Assembly (NCBI GenBank): GCA_037102815.1 | Contig: BTPP01000001.1 | Coordinates: 4,799,001 to 4,863,000 of the forward strand | DNA: 64,000 nucleotides | From: Neurospora intermedia | Lineage: Eukaryota; Ascomycota; Sordariomycetes; Sordariales; Sordariaceae | Direction of reading: 5' to 3' | Shown here: positions 32,474 to 43,343 of the stretch, piece by piece | Numbering within the stretch: the stretch's first letter is position 1 | How the letters are laid out: each line of letters starts with the position of its first letter | Made by a program: the position numbers and the translations under genes | Notes under the pieces: generated by a model | Database searches by the model: none | Told to the model about the DNA's origin: nothing | The model's input: the letters and a program-made list of their open reading frames with translations, nothing else

Positions 32474-34646
32474 CTTGTGCTGACAGCTTCTTTCGAGCGA
32501 CAACTGGAAAGAAGGCACGTGCAGTATAAAGAAGAGAGTGAAGAATGGTGTGATGATAAAAAAAAAAATCCAGAGGTTTTACAAGTGAGGCAGGGAAGGG
32601 GGGGTTTCACCATGAACTTAAGTACTAGACCGGCCCGAACAGAGCTTCCTTCCTTTTGAGTTACTTCGTTCCTGAAGTTCCCAACGGAAGCAACGATAGT
32701 CTTGGGAATTGACGAGGGATGGTGTGTGTAGATCAGAATTTCAACTAGCTTAAACAGAAAAGGGAAGTGATCTGAGGCTGGAGTTCCACTCCGCCCTGCC
32801 TAGCTTCCGCGCTGACATGGCAAACAATAGCCTTCTTCCGAGACCGCCTCCATTCTTGTTGGTGCTACTGTGAGCTTTCACGGTTCGGATATTTAGAGGC
32901 TTCACCGATGACACGCTTTTTTTTGTCCCTCTGCTATTTGATGATGCTGTTATGACAGAAAGAATCAGGAGCAAAAGGTCCAATCGGTCTTTCTTTTCTG
33001 TTATTTTTGCACTTTCCAGCTCTGTCCATGGTATCCCTCAAGCATCAACGCTGTTGGGAGGACAAGTCACGGGAGGATGGGGCTTGGAAGGGTGGTTGGT
33101 CCCGGTCTGTCACGCACAAACGTTTGCTTGTAATCCCACCGTGTATCCTGTCCCCGTCCTTTTCTCTGTAGCGAAGCACCTACCCGTCCTGGAAGTTGAG
33201 ATACTACCATTTCCGTAAATGTTGGGATATAAGCAATGAAAAACCAGGCTGTTGGTCTCGAGGCACAACTGAGGTAGGATGGGCATGCAGACAGTGGCAC
33301 GCATGTCAGACAGAAAAGTTGACAGGACCAGACCAGTAAGTAACACCATCTGATCTCGGACTTGCACAGCAGGTTTAATTGTGTCGTCGGTGCAGCATCT
33401 TGGGAGGGGTGGGTTACGTGCGCCGTGTGGTGGTGGGCATTTTCGTCATCATACTCAGTTTGGAATCAACGAGTCGAGGGAGGGAGAGAGAAGATATGGA
33501 AAGCCTACGTTGAAGAAATGCAATGTTGGTGATAATGGCAGCCTAGGATGACATGAACTGCGTCAACCTCCCGATGAAAAAGCCGGGCTGCCGAGATATT
33601 AGCCAATACGAAGCACACACATTTTGTTGGAGTCATCGAGTACGCATCAATCCCTGGCAAGTACATGAAGTACGTTACCTCATCCCCAATATTCTTTGGA
33701 ATACCATAGCTCCATCCCGCGGCGCAGGCAAGGGACACGGAACACTGGAGCAACGAAAGACTCACTTTCTCCAGAGCAGATGCAGACGGTCCTGGACGGT
33801 CCCAGACGATGGCGAAGTCGTCTAAATTTCGCGCAGAATTACATTAGGACAGCAAAGAAGTCAAAAGATCGAAAACTACGGTTCCGAATCCCGGGTCGTC
33901 TATCGATCGATTCGCTATGTTTCCGTCGGCAGTTATCGAAAACTACGATTCCGAATCCCGGGTCGTCTATCGATCGGTTCGCTATGTTTCCATCGGCAGT
34001 TGGCGACAAGGGGATGAATATTTAGTTTTCCTCCGTCTCTCGGGACATCTCAATGGCAGAATACAACTTCAGCGTTTCACTTGCGACTTGCGATACAATG
34101 AATCTTTGTCCGTCCATGGAAATGTTCCCCACGCTCACGAAGCGCCGGGCATGCTGCACACTGCACGGCGGTGGTCCACAACGGCCGCCACCATCCCAAT
34201 ATGGCAGGTCACTTACAAGTCTGGGGCAATGATTGGTCAACGGAAAACGTCCGCTCCGGCCCCTGTCCATCGCTCGCTCGATTTTGTCAACGGTGCCGAT
34301 CGTACAAACTCGCGGTGCCGTGTCGAGGTTCCTGGACCCTTGATGAAGATGGTTATGCTCCCGGGCTGGTAAGTGTTCCAACGAGGCTTGACGCCACGCA
34401 AATCAAGCTTGACCAGGCGGTACTGCGCGAAAGGATCCAAACCGATCGAATAGAGTCGGTATTCTGACCAGCCGTGGTTTGGTTGCGAAGGGGTATTTTA
34501 CACGAAAAAAAAAAAAAAGCTGAAAAAAAAAGAAACCCTCCATACACAAATTCACAGGCTCCTGTGTGTGTGTATGTATGTGTGTGTGGCTGGTATTTGT
34601 AGCACGCGGTGAGTATGACGTCTTCAGATGCGCCCCGAACTCGGCC
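32474..34646. other. intergenic with a 67-bp tandem duplication
   Basis: About 2.2 kb between the carboxypeptidase promoter and the 3' end of mtRF1. Frames of up to 150 codons are open but overlap one another and match nothing known. It contains the tandem duplication listed separately, and A-rich runs at 34505-34530. Confidence 0.55.
33868..34001. repeat. 67-bp direct tandem duplication (two copies)
   Basis: Copy 1 is 33868-33934 and copy 2 is 33935-34001, directly abutting, starting ATCGAAAACTACG. I find three differences in 67 positions, and all are A/G transitions (ACGGTT/ACGATT, CGATTC/CGGTTC, CCGTCGG/CCATCGG). Each copy contains the palindromes CCCGGG and ATCGAT. 67 is not a multiple of three, so a coding role is unlikely. 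Confidence 0.92.
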
Positions 34647-36073
34647 TTACTTTCCGCCTTTTTTCTTTTTATCAGATCCTCCCACCGCTCCTCTAGCCTG
34701 CGCCTCTTCCTGAGCGATGAGGTTTCGGATATCCATGGCTGTTAGCCATGATTGCACGCTGTTGATGACTTTATCCAACACCTCCCCGCCTTGTAAGACA
34801 TTGGGGAGATTGTGGACATCCAGCCCACTCCGATGATCTGTACACCGGTCCTGCTGGTAGTTGTACGTCCTGATCTTATCACCGCGCGACATCTGTGACT
34901 GAGACAGCACACTGTCTCTCAGGTCCTTTGCCTGCGCCTCTCTCTGTTCGCGCCTTAGCGACGCAATTCTCGAACGCAGCAAGCGCCAGGCCCTTTCTCT
35001 GTTCTGCTGCTGCGATCGCGAATCTTGCATGCTGACCTGGATACCGGTCGGGATATGGGTCAGCCGAATAGCAGATTCTGTCTTGTTGACGTGCTGACCG
35101 CCGGCACCGCTCGCGCGCATCTTCTCTGATTTGACTTCTGTCGGATCAACGTAGAAGTCACTCTCCGGATTGTTGAAGTCGTTCTCGGCATCGGTGCTGT
35201 TTTCGGGGAATGATGGCAAAACCCAAACTGCCACTGCACTTGTGTGAGTGCGTCCCTGCTTCTCGGTCGCAGGAATACGCTGCACGCGGTGCATACCCGC
35301 CTCTCCGCGAAATGCTGCGAAGGCGCCGGGATCCGTTACTTCGAGGACGGCTTCCGAGATGGGAACCTCACCGTCTAAGCCTGGCGTACGGTCTTCGGCT
35401 TCCTGGTACGAGATCACCCGCGCAGAATATCCCTTGTTCTCGCAATATCTCTGGTACATGCGGAAAAGGGTGTCGGCGAAGTGGCGCCCTTCAGTGCCTC
35501 CTGGCCCAGGATGGAGTTCTATCAAACATGGCATGTCTGCAAACGGATGTTTCGGTGTCAGGGTCGCTGAAAGATTGAGCCCCAGAGTTTCCAGGTGCTT
35601 TTTGGTCGCATCGAGATCGTCGTTAGCAAGCTGGCGTAGCTCGGCGTCGTCTGACTCCAGAAGTCCATTGAGCTCATCCAGTGCTGCCTTGGCCTTGTCC
35701 AGCTCTTGTAGGGCAGCGACAACCTTTGAGATTTCACCGGCGCGCTTCGCGGCTGTGGGCTCGTACTCGCTCTCGAGTTGCTTCGTCAATTGCTTGTGCT
35801 CAGCGGCTAGTTTTCGCGCTCGGTCGAGGAGGACAGGTGGAAGTCCTGCGAGTGGTTGGCTGGCTTCAACAAGATACGCGTCAGAAGGTGTCCCTCGGGC
35901 AGATCGGTATTCACGGCTTGCGATCAGAATCTGGAGAAAAGAAAAAAAAATGCTTCCACTTGGGATGCTGCGTACACACCTGTGCTAGCTTTGCGAAGCT
36001 GAAGAGAGACGAAGACACCCGAGCGCCTTAACGAATGGGCGCAACTCCGACATAACCACGGTGCCGCCAACAT
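34647..36073 (-). CDS. mrf1: mitochondrial peptide chain release factor 1
   Basis: The main exon is 34647-35930. A 5' exon 35978-36073 adds 32 residues that form a typical presequence (MLAAPWLCRSC..., Arg/Ser-rich, no acidic residues), giving 459 residues. Diagnostic motifs: the codon-recognition tripeptide Pro-Ala-Thr at 252-254 (RIPATEKQGR), which marks RF1 (UAA/UAG) rather than RF2, and the peptidyl-hydrolysis GGQ at 309-311 in GAGGQHVNKTES. A coiled-coil N-terminal domain precedes. The C-terminal tail is Lys-rich. The 47-bp intron ends in a strong pyrimidine tract and CCAG, but its donor (GTGTAC) and branch site are poor. A donor two bases earlier (GTGTGT) would break the frame. The first exon is therefore less certain than the rest. 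The gene is divergent from tryptophanyl-tRNA synthetase. Confidence 0.9.
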
Positions 36074-36580
36074 GGTTGCAGACAGGCGGAAAATCTTTGC
36101 GACATTCAGATAGCTTCCAAAGCTGGCCGTGTTAATGTCAAGGTCGGATCAATGTCAATCTCGGTGGGAACTGCTCCTCCCACTTTACGGACGGAGGGGT
36201 TCCCAAATTCCTTCGTTAGGTCAATTGATCGTTACGCGGCGCGCGTCTTTTCCCCATACATTATACATTGCCTGCCGGAAATTTGCTGTATTTTGCCGTA
36301 AGAAGCCGCCTGCCGGAAACAATCTGATGTCAGTCTGGATCCCCCACATCCCGGCAGAAAGCGATGAATGGCTTTCCATTGCAGCCCCTCCCCCCGCCGC
36401 AGCCCAGCGTGTGTGCCTGTTCCGCCGTCTGAGGTGTCGTCGCAATTCGTTCCCCTGGACGAGCCACCCGTTCGAGCCGTATCGCACTTGAGTCACTGTC
36501 AGCCAAAAGAGGCTCCCTTCTGAAGGACTTTTCGACAACCCTCCCCGATTGCCATCAGCACTCAGCAGACATCTTTCAAC
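36074..36580. promoter_or_regulatory. shared divergent promoter mtRF1 / TrpRS
   Basis: 507 bases separate the two start codons of divergently transcribed translation genes. No TATA box is evident on either side. Co-regulation is an inference from the arrangement only. Confidence 0.5.
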
Positions 36581-38300
36581 ATGGCGACCAACGTTAACGC
36601 CGAGGCGCTCAAGGAGTCGCCCATCCCCGATGCGATCGAGAAGCACGCTGCCTCCAAGCAGACAGTGGACCCATACAATGTCAGTTCTGGTTAGGTCTGT
36701 GTACTTTGCATATGTACGGCGCATTGGTCTGACTGCCTCTCTTCCGTCGCGAACAGGTCCAAGGCGAAGTGGGCGAGGATGGCGTTGTCAAAGCCATCGA
36801 TTACAACAAGTTGATCGAGGAGTTCGGCACCAAGAAGATCGACCAGGCCCTGCTCGATCGCCTCGAGAGGGTCACCGGCAAGAAGCCCCATCGCTTCCTC
36901 AGGAGAGGCATTGTCTTCTCCCACCGCGATCTTGAGCTTATCCTCGACCGCTATGAGAAGGGCGAGCCCTTTTACCTCTATACCGGCCGCGGCCCTTCCT
37001 CCGACAGTGTCCACGTTGGCCACACCATTCCCTTCGAGTTCACAAAATGGCTTCAGGATACCTTCGATGTTCCTCTGGTCATCATGATGACCGACGACGA
37101 GAAGTATCTCTTTTCCGACAAGAGAACGATTGAGGAGGTTGAGGGCTACTGCAGCAACAACGCCAAGGACATCATTGCCGTCGGCTTCGATCCCAACAAG
37201 ACTTTCATCTTCAGCGATTTCCAGTATATGGGCGGCGCCTTCTACAAGAACGTTGTGCGCCTGTCCAAGCACATCACTCTTAACCAGGCCCGCGCCATCT
37301 TCGGCTTCAACGACAGCACCAACATTGGTCGCATTCACTTCGGCAGTATCCAGGGTGCCAGCAGTTGGGCGTCCTCCTTCCCCCACATCTTCGGTGAAGA
37401 TGAATCCAAGACCGTCGCTATTCCCTGTCTCATTCCTTGCGCCATTGATCAGGATCCCTACTTCAGAATGACTAGAGACGTCTCCGCTCGTTTGAAGTAC
37501 AAGAACTCCAACATCTCGTACGCGAAGCCGGCCCTCATCCACTCCCGTTTCCTTGATGCTCTGCAGGGCCCCGGCACAAAGGTACGTACTGGAAGTTTGT
37601 CCCTTTGTCTAACATTTATCTTGGCATTAATTGACATGTGTATAGATGTCCGCTTCTGTCGATGAGTCTGCTAGTAAGTCATTGTCCCTACTGCTGCAGG
37701 CGCAGACCATGACTGGACCTACCACATGGCTTGTTGCGGTGTTCTATCCGGACCTGTTGCTGACCCTTCAAAACAGTTTTCATGAGAGATACCCCCAATC
37801 AAATCAAGAACAAAATCAACAAATATGCCTTCTCGGGTGGCAAGGTCACCGTTGAGGAGCACCGCGAGAAAGGAGGTGACACCAACGTCGACGTTGCCTA
37901 CCAGTACTTGCGCTTCTTCCTCGAAGATGACGAGGAGCTGGAGAGGATTCGCGTCGCCTACGAGTCTGGTGACATGTTGACTGGTGATCTCAAAGCAATT
38001 TGCATCAAGGAGCTTCAAACATATGTCGCCGCTTTCCAGGAAAGGAGAGCCAAGGTCGACGACGAGGCTGTCAAGCTATTCATGACGACACGCCCTCTTA
38101 AGTGGAATGGAAACCCGCGCGCCCCTATTGTGGTGCCTCAGGTGCAAAACGCTGATGGGGAGGCGGCCGCTGAGGGCGGAGATGGAAAGTTGACCAAGAA
38201 CCAGCTCAAGAAGCTCGAGAAGCAGAAGCAAATAGAGGCCAAGAAGGCTCAGAAGGCTAAGGAGAAGGAGGAGAAAGACAAGGCGGCTGCCCAGCCTTAA
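36581..38300 (+). CDS. wrs1: cytosolic tryptophanyl-tRNA synthetase
   Basis: Four exons: 36581-36679, 36757-37581, 37646-37673 and 37777-38300 (491 residues). Introns are 77, 64 and 103 bp. The class I signature is HVGH at 119-122 (in [15 protein letters not shown]). The second signature, KMSAS (308-312), is assembled across an intron: Lys308 ends exon 2 and Met309 starts the 28-nt third exon. The active-site region and [17 protein letters not shown] follow the eukaryotic cytosolic TrpRS pattern. The N-terminal extension is short and without a presequence, and the C-terminus is a Lys/Glu/Ala-rich helix (about 455-491). The enzyme charges tRNA-Trp. The first intron has the uncommon donor GTCAGT, but its CTGAC branch, the CAG acceptor and the junction VDPYN/VQG support it. 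Confidence 0.96.
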
Positions 38301-38621
38301 AAGAAAGAAAGAAAGAAAGAAGAAAAAAGAAAGGGGGCAGCAAAGGAGATTCCTGAATTGAAATTCGTATCAACCGTTACCTCACGTTTTCGTTATTAGC
38401 CCGAAGCATTCTGGAAGGTGATGGCATCGGAAAAGACCCGCGATCAAGTTACATTTACCGATAATTGTTTATGTCAGGCCGTTCACGACCATGACATTAA
38501 CAGAGATGGGAGGGAATATACAGCATACTGTCAAAAAAGTAGTAGAAGAAGATGGAGCAGACCAACACCAAACGGGTAAGCAACCCGGAGGTTATAATCT
38601 GATCAAACAACCAAAACTAAT
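38301..38621. other. spacer between TrpRS and the 5S rRNA gene
   Basis: 320 bases with an AAAG-type repeat directly after the TrpRS stop codon (38301-38331). No gene. Confidence 0.6.
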
Positions 38622-38740
38622 ACATACGACCACAGATGGTAGAAAACTCGGGATCCCGTCCGCTCTCCCATAGATAAGCTACCAATCGCCTGACTAGTAG
38701 TTGGGTCGGTGACGACCAGCGAATCCCAGGTGTTGTATGT
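38622..38740 (+). rRNA. rrn5: 5S ribosomal RNA (dispersed single gene)
   Basis: 119 bases beginning ACATACGACC and ending GTTGTATGT; the two ends pair to form helix I with one G-U. The internal control region reads GTAGTTGGGTCGGTGACGACC then AGCGAATCCC, the conserved fungal 5S 3' half. GAAAACTCGGGATCCCGTCC is the conserved loop B / helix III region. Helix II pairs ATGGTAG (about 38635-38641) with CTACCAAT (about 38679-38686). A run of nine T follows the gene (38740-38748), a normal RNA polymerase III terminator. Dispersed 5S genes outside the rDNA array are known in Neurospora and relatives. Recognised from memory of the fungal 5S consensus, not from a search. Confidence 0.93.
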
Positions 38741-38748
38741 TTTTTTTT
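38740..38748 (+). terminator. Pol III oligo-T terminator of the 5S gene
   Basis: Nine consecutive T at the 3' end of the 5S rRNA. A second longer T run at about 38758-38773 may act as a back-up terminator. Confidence 0.75.
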
Positions 38749-40567
38749 CCTTGTGTGTTTTTTTTTTTTTTTGGCGATGGTCATGCTATAGGCAAAAAGG
38801 ACCGAAGTACTCCAGAAGGAGCGAAGCGAGTTGTTAAGCTGTTTGCATTCCAGGAGGGGCTGAAATGCAGAAGACCACTCCAAATACCGTGAGGTTCTTC
38901 ACACCACTCCTTCCATGCCCAAGGTAGAACGTAGAAGGCATAAATGCCGGACAAACGCGTGGCCAAGATGGTCACAACATTATAGATGGCATAAAACTGC
39001 GCCCTCTAGCTCAGAGATCAGAGTAGCCCACAGTGCCGTGGGTAAACACATTTTAGATGAGGGGGGGTGGTAACTTACAGCAGCATCAGATAAAATCGAG
39101 ACCACCTGTCCATTCGATATTGTGACAAGATGATTACTTGCCTTGATTTACCATATCGTCAAGAGGATCGTCGGCGTCGTAAGAAAGCTGTGCATTGTGT
39201 GATCCCCACTTGCGTGCTTTACAGTGGTAGAGCTATATTGAATTGGCAATCAAGAAGAGCCAATTTCCAAGCTAGCTAAGTATAACATCTATCAAAGATA
39301 TATCAGAGGAGCTCTAAAGGTATTTTGTAAGACGCGGGTGGTAAGTTAGTTGTATAGTCCGAAGGAAACCGACCAAACTCTGCAGCAAATCCTTCCAGGC
39401 AGTCGGGTATCGGCGTCAAAGAAGTGAGGTTTAGATCAGGGGGGGACGGTAAATATTTCGGGGTTCTTAAGCCATCACGATATGTTGCTCCTCATTGCGA
39501 TTTCATATACTAGAAGAAATTGAACCTGGTCTTATAGACTTGAAGAATATCAAACTCACAAGGAGTGTTCTCGAGCAAAGCTGAATTGTTGTCAAGCCTG
39601 ATGCAGCAAGATAGATTCTAGGTCTTAGAGTTTGTCTCATTAGGTTGACAGAGTCAAACCGCATTGTTGACAAAGAGAAACATGGATTCATAGTGAAGAG
39701 AATGAAAAGTAGAAACAATAAAGAAAACCTAGAGAATATGTAACAGTGAGCGTAGTGGCTTCATCAGAACAAGACGTAGACTGAACACAAAAGCTAGAAG
39801 ATCGCTTCTTTCTACCCATGGGAAAAACTGTAGATGTCATAGGGCGAGACCTGTTGGCATTGGCTATATAATGTGCATTACGAGTTCTGCCTTGCCAGTA
39901 AAACATCGTCTACCTTTGTAGTTTGGCTGACTAAACATATGCGCCTTAGCCTGTCATAGTAGACACGCCTTTGATCAGCAGAAAATCGAAGCGAAGCTAT
40001 GAGAGACTATGTTGAAATCGCATTTTCAGAAGACTGAACAAACCAGGCATCCACCATCATACAAAGCTCCCCTACATCAATCAAGATTGTCGGAGAAACG
40101 GAGGTGACACAGATATCGGAGGCAGAATCACATCTTCCAACCATACTCTTCACCGGAGTAGACACAGCCGGGTAGCCCACATTCCTTGCAGAATGCTGTG
40201 AACTATACGAACCTGCATAGACTATTGGTAATTTGATCATGGTTCAATCGGATGAAATGATGATGATTTACCCCTTGTAGTGTAGAAGCCGGCTTTCACA
40301 TACCATCTCAGTTTTCCGTGCTGGATACGCGGTACAACAGGTCACACTCGAGATAGTCGAGCAACGTCACAACGACAATGCCACTCATGCTTAGTTTGGA
40401 CTAGGAACGGGCACTTGACTTGCAGCACAACAGAAGAGATGAATAGTCCCCTGGGGAAAGAACAAAGTGATCAAAAGAAAAGTCGAAGAACATGTAAGGT
40501 AGGGTTTAGTTTTCAGCCTTTGAAAGCATGGAAAATAAGAAGAAAAAAAGAAAACTGATGAAGCATC
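38749..40567. other. gene-poor stretch between 5S and tRNA-Val
   Basis: About 1.8 kb of relatively AT-rich sequence with only short frames. No protein similarity recognised and no RNA gene found. Confidence 0.55.
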
Positions 40568-40641
40568 TGATCCGACCCAGGCTCGATCTGGGGACCTTCA
40601 GTGTGTTAGACTGACGTGATAACCAACTACACCATCGGACC
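40568..40641 (-). tRNA. tRNA-Val (anticodon AAC)
   Basis: 74 bases including an A discriminator. The acceptor stem GGTCCGA pairs with TCGGATC (one G-U). The D arm GTGTAGTTGGTTATCAC, the anticodon stem-loop TCAGT-CTAACAC-ACTGA (anticodon at plus 40605-40607), the variable AGGTC, and the T arm CCCAG-ATCGAGC-CTGGG are all intact. No intron. The A and B boxes fit RNA polymerase III consensus. Confidence 0.95.
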
Positions 40642-40798
40642 TATTATTAATCAGGACCCTTTAACAGTGCGTTTCTATGTGCACTGCATAGCGAGGCGGG
40701 ATTGTAAAAGAAAAAAAATCAAAAAGGTGGAAACATCACGACAGGCTTCATCCTTGTCATCCTCAAAAGCAAACCAAAAAGAAACCCCTGAAGAGTTA

Positions 40799-40893
40799 TG
40801 CCCAATAACAGGATTGAACTGTTGACCTTCGCATTACTTGATATCAGAAGACTGATATTAGTACGACGCTCTAACCAGCTGAGCTAATCGGGC
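40799..40893 (-). tRNA. tRNA-Ile (anticodon AAT) with a 21-nt intron
   Basis: 95 bases including the A discriminator; 74 after removing the intron. The acceptor stem GCCCGAT pairs with ATTGGGC (one G-U). The D arm is TAGCTCAGCTGGTTAGAGC. The anticodon stem TCGTA pairs with TGCGA around the loop CTAATA-intron-A. The intron lies at the canonical 37/38 site and begins TCAGTCTTCTG. The T arm is AACAG-TTCAATC-CTGTT. It lies 157 bases from tRNA-Val on the same strand. Confidence 0.94.
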
Positions 40894-41039
40894 TTTGATG
40901 AAGTTGTGTTTGTAATACTTCCTAATATTCCCAAGGCATAGGAAAGCATGGAAGTTTGTACGGGACAGGTGATATTCCTTTCATGATCCGATATGTGTGA
41001 ACATATACTCCCTGAACGCCTGACACAAAGGCAAATGAA

Positions 41040-41745
41040 CCCTTCATACACGCCTCCATAAATCGAATAATACGCCGGATAGTTGCTAAAGTCCTCAAAG
41101 CTGAACAGGCCTGTTTCCTTGCCCGGGAACGCATCCGGAATCTAATGAAACGGATTGTGAAAGTCCTAACGCGTGATCCCCGCGCACTCCTTGACCTTCA
41201 CACACGCCCTCGCCACCTTTTGATATCCATCCTTTTGCCACTCTAGACTCGTCTCATTCACCAAAATGGTCTTCCACACATCCAGCTCCGCAAACGCCAT
41301 CTTGTGCCACTCCCGCTTGCATGTACTCCCTCGTCATCACCTCTAGAGTTCTCCGCTGTCGGGCGATTATCCGCGTACACTACATAGGTATGTGCTTGCA
41401 TGCCCACGCCATCAACACGCAGGCCGGCATCACGGTGCATATTGATCAGCCTACTCGCGCTCTTTTTCTTAACGGACGCGAACCTCTCCATATCGTTTTC
41501 GATATAATAAAGCTTCGCACTTAGGTTGACTTCAACGGCTGTTGCAAACGCAAAACGAAGGTACCCCTCCCCCGAAACCTTGTAGAAGATACTCTGTCTG
41601 TAGCCTGCGCTCTCGTCGTTCAGCGGCTTCGTGGACCACGTTCCAGGCGTAGCACTTACGATTGTAATGGTCCATGATCCCCATGATATGCTGGCTGGTG
41701 GCGTCGGTTGCGGCTCCCGAACTACTTGAGACCGGCTAGGGTGGC
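41040..41745 (-). pseudogene. decayed endo-1,4-beta-xylanase (GH10) gene
   Basis: Reading the minus strand in three frames in turn recovers most of a family 10 glycosyl hydrolase catalytic domain. Seen in order: HIMGIMDHYNRKCYAWNVVHEA (acid/base Glu block, first part only), LNDESAGYRQSIFYKVSGEG, FAFATAVEVN, AKLYYIEND, GLRVDGVGMQAH, an MTREYMQAGVA segment, FAELDV (nucleophile Glu block), VARACVKVKECAGIT, DFHNPFH, IPDAFPGKETGL and FEDFSNYPAYYSIYGG. At least three frameshifts (near 41622, 41347 and 41298) and two in-frame TAG codons break it. Both TAG fall where GH10 proteins have conserved Trp (GITvW and DPFsW). The signal peptide and first third are not found. In the living family the enzyme cleaves xylan outside the cell; this copy cannot be functional. 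Confidence 0.88.
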
Positions 41746-43343
41746 ATGCAGTGAAGTTGGGCGGCGGCGAGGAGACGGGTAAGAATGGGAAGAACAGCTG
41801 TTTATGTCAAGAAGGTGAGCCGCATCGCGAATGTCTACGACTGTGATAGTTCTTGTGATGCTGGGGAGGGGGAAGGCGAGGCGAGAGGCAAGAACCATCA
41901 CTCGAATGAAAAGTGAAAGACTTCCAGTCAGTCGCCTTCTGTCAAGCATGTAGACTGAAGGCGTAGGCAATACACATCACACTAATTCTTATATCCTTGT
42001 GAGGTTGTTCGATACCGTGGTAACGGAAGCATGATATGGAGATCTTGCCATATTCTTTACCCGCTGGGACCTTGATAAAGTTCCATCAAGCGTTGGTGAT
42101 CGATCACATACTTCTATTTTCCCTCCCTATTGTTGAAAACCGAGACATTGGAGGGTTGACCCGACCGTGAGGTATGCTCATTTAACCGTATCGGACGTTA
42201 GCATCGCCGACAAGTTTCTTACGGGAGGTCTGGAATTCGGCTTCTCCGCACCTCCTCATTGGCCTTGGCTTCTCCTGGGTAGATGAAGCGTGCATGCCAC
42301 ACGAGATCCTGGAACAAATGGCGCAGAGCCATGTTTACCGTGAATTAGCTTGGCTCAACAGGAACAAGTGAGTTTGCGTACTGTGGTGATATGGGTAAGT
42401 TAAACCCGTGGGCCAGGTCGTTGACCACACAGTGCTCACGAAGCGTTGGCTGTGGTGGTCTGTGTGAGATACCTGACAGGGAGGTAAAACTTTTGCTCGC
42501 AACCGCAGTAGGTCATACGTAGATAAGGAAGAGTGTCGCTATTCGACATCGAGGGTGATAACGTAGACAGACCTCTATACAACTCCTCGTCTGCTAGCAA
42601 CATTATTCAAGATTCCCGAATGTCAACCGAGAGGAACCAACCTTGGAGTACACAGTAACCGATATTTCGTGCCCAAGGCTACGATGTAACCAACCTGAAG
42701 GCTTGCATGAACTATTGAATATCACGTACAGTGATGTCAAGTTTATCATCATGGTCCTCTCGCTGGTGGACCAGTCGCCAAGACTCTCTGATCTGACATA
42801 CGTCATATGGTGGTTTGGTCGATAATCGATCTCGACACTTGCTCTGCGAACAAGAATAAATGCCTTTGAGTTTGAAATAACGTCAAGTATGGATCCTTAG
42901 ATATCCACACGCACTCAAACTAGGCCAGCTAATGGAGATTGCCTATCCACGTACACTACTGTTCGGCGGTGGGCTGTGAGAGTTATACGTAACTGATGCT
43001 GGGTCAAGAAACAACGCCATGCCAAGACTCATGGCTGAAGGACCAGGAGACACTGTGTGGATGTAATTCCCCGCGATGCAAACTTACAAAGACAGGGGGC
43101 AACTAGAGATAAGACGCGTTTGCAAGTCTGGAGTTCTGTAGAAGCCAAAAGTGAGGATGGACGATAAACCATCGATCCAAGTTACCGTTCATTCAATATG
43201 CCGGGGTATTAGTAGGATGAGAAAAAGCTCAATGATCTATGTAACACGCAGTTGGTGTTCCCGAACGCTCCACGATGAAATCAAGTTATGCCTGAAAGAA
43301 ACCCAAAAAGCCAAACCCAAAACCCGTCCCCGCCCTTTTTTTT
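41746..43343. other. gene-poor stretch
   Basis: About 1.6 kb. No supported gene. The first few hundred bases could hold the unrecognisable 5' part of the xylanase pseudogene. A GTACACTACTG motif lies near 42951. Confidence 0.5.

Noticed and set aside
36691-37542. 283-codon open frame antisense to TrpRS
   Set aside because: It mirrors the coding frame of a highly expressed gene with strong third-position bias, has no domain of its own and crosses the TrpRS intron 1 boundary. A shadow frame.
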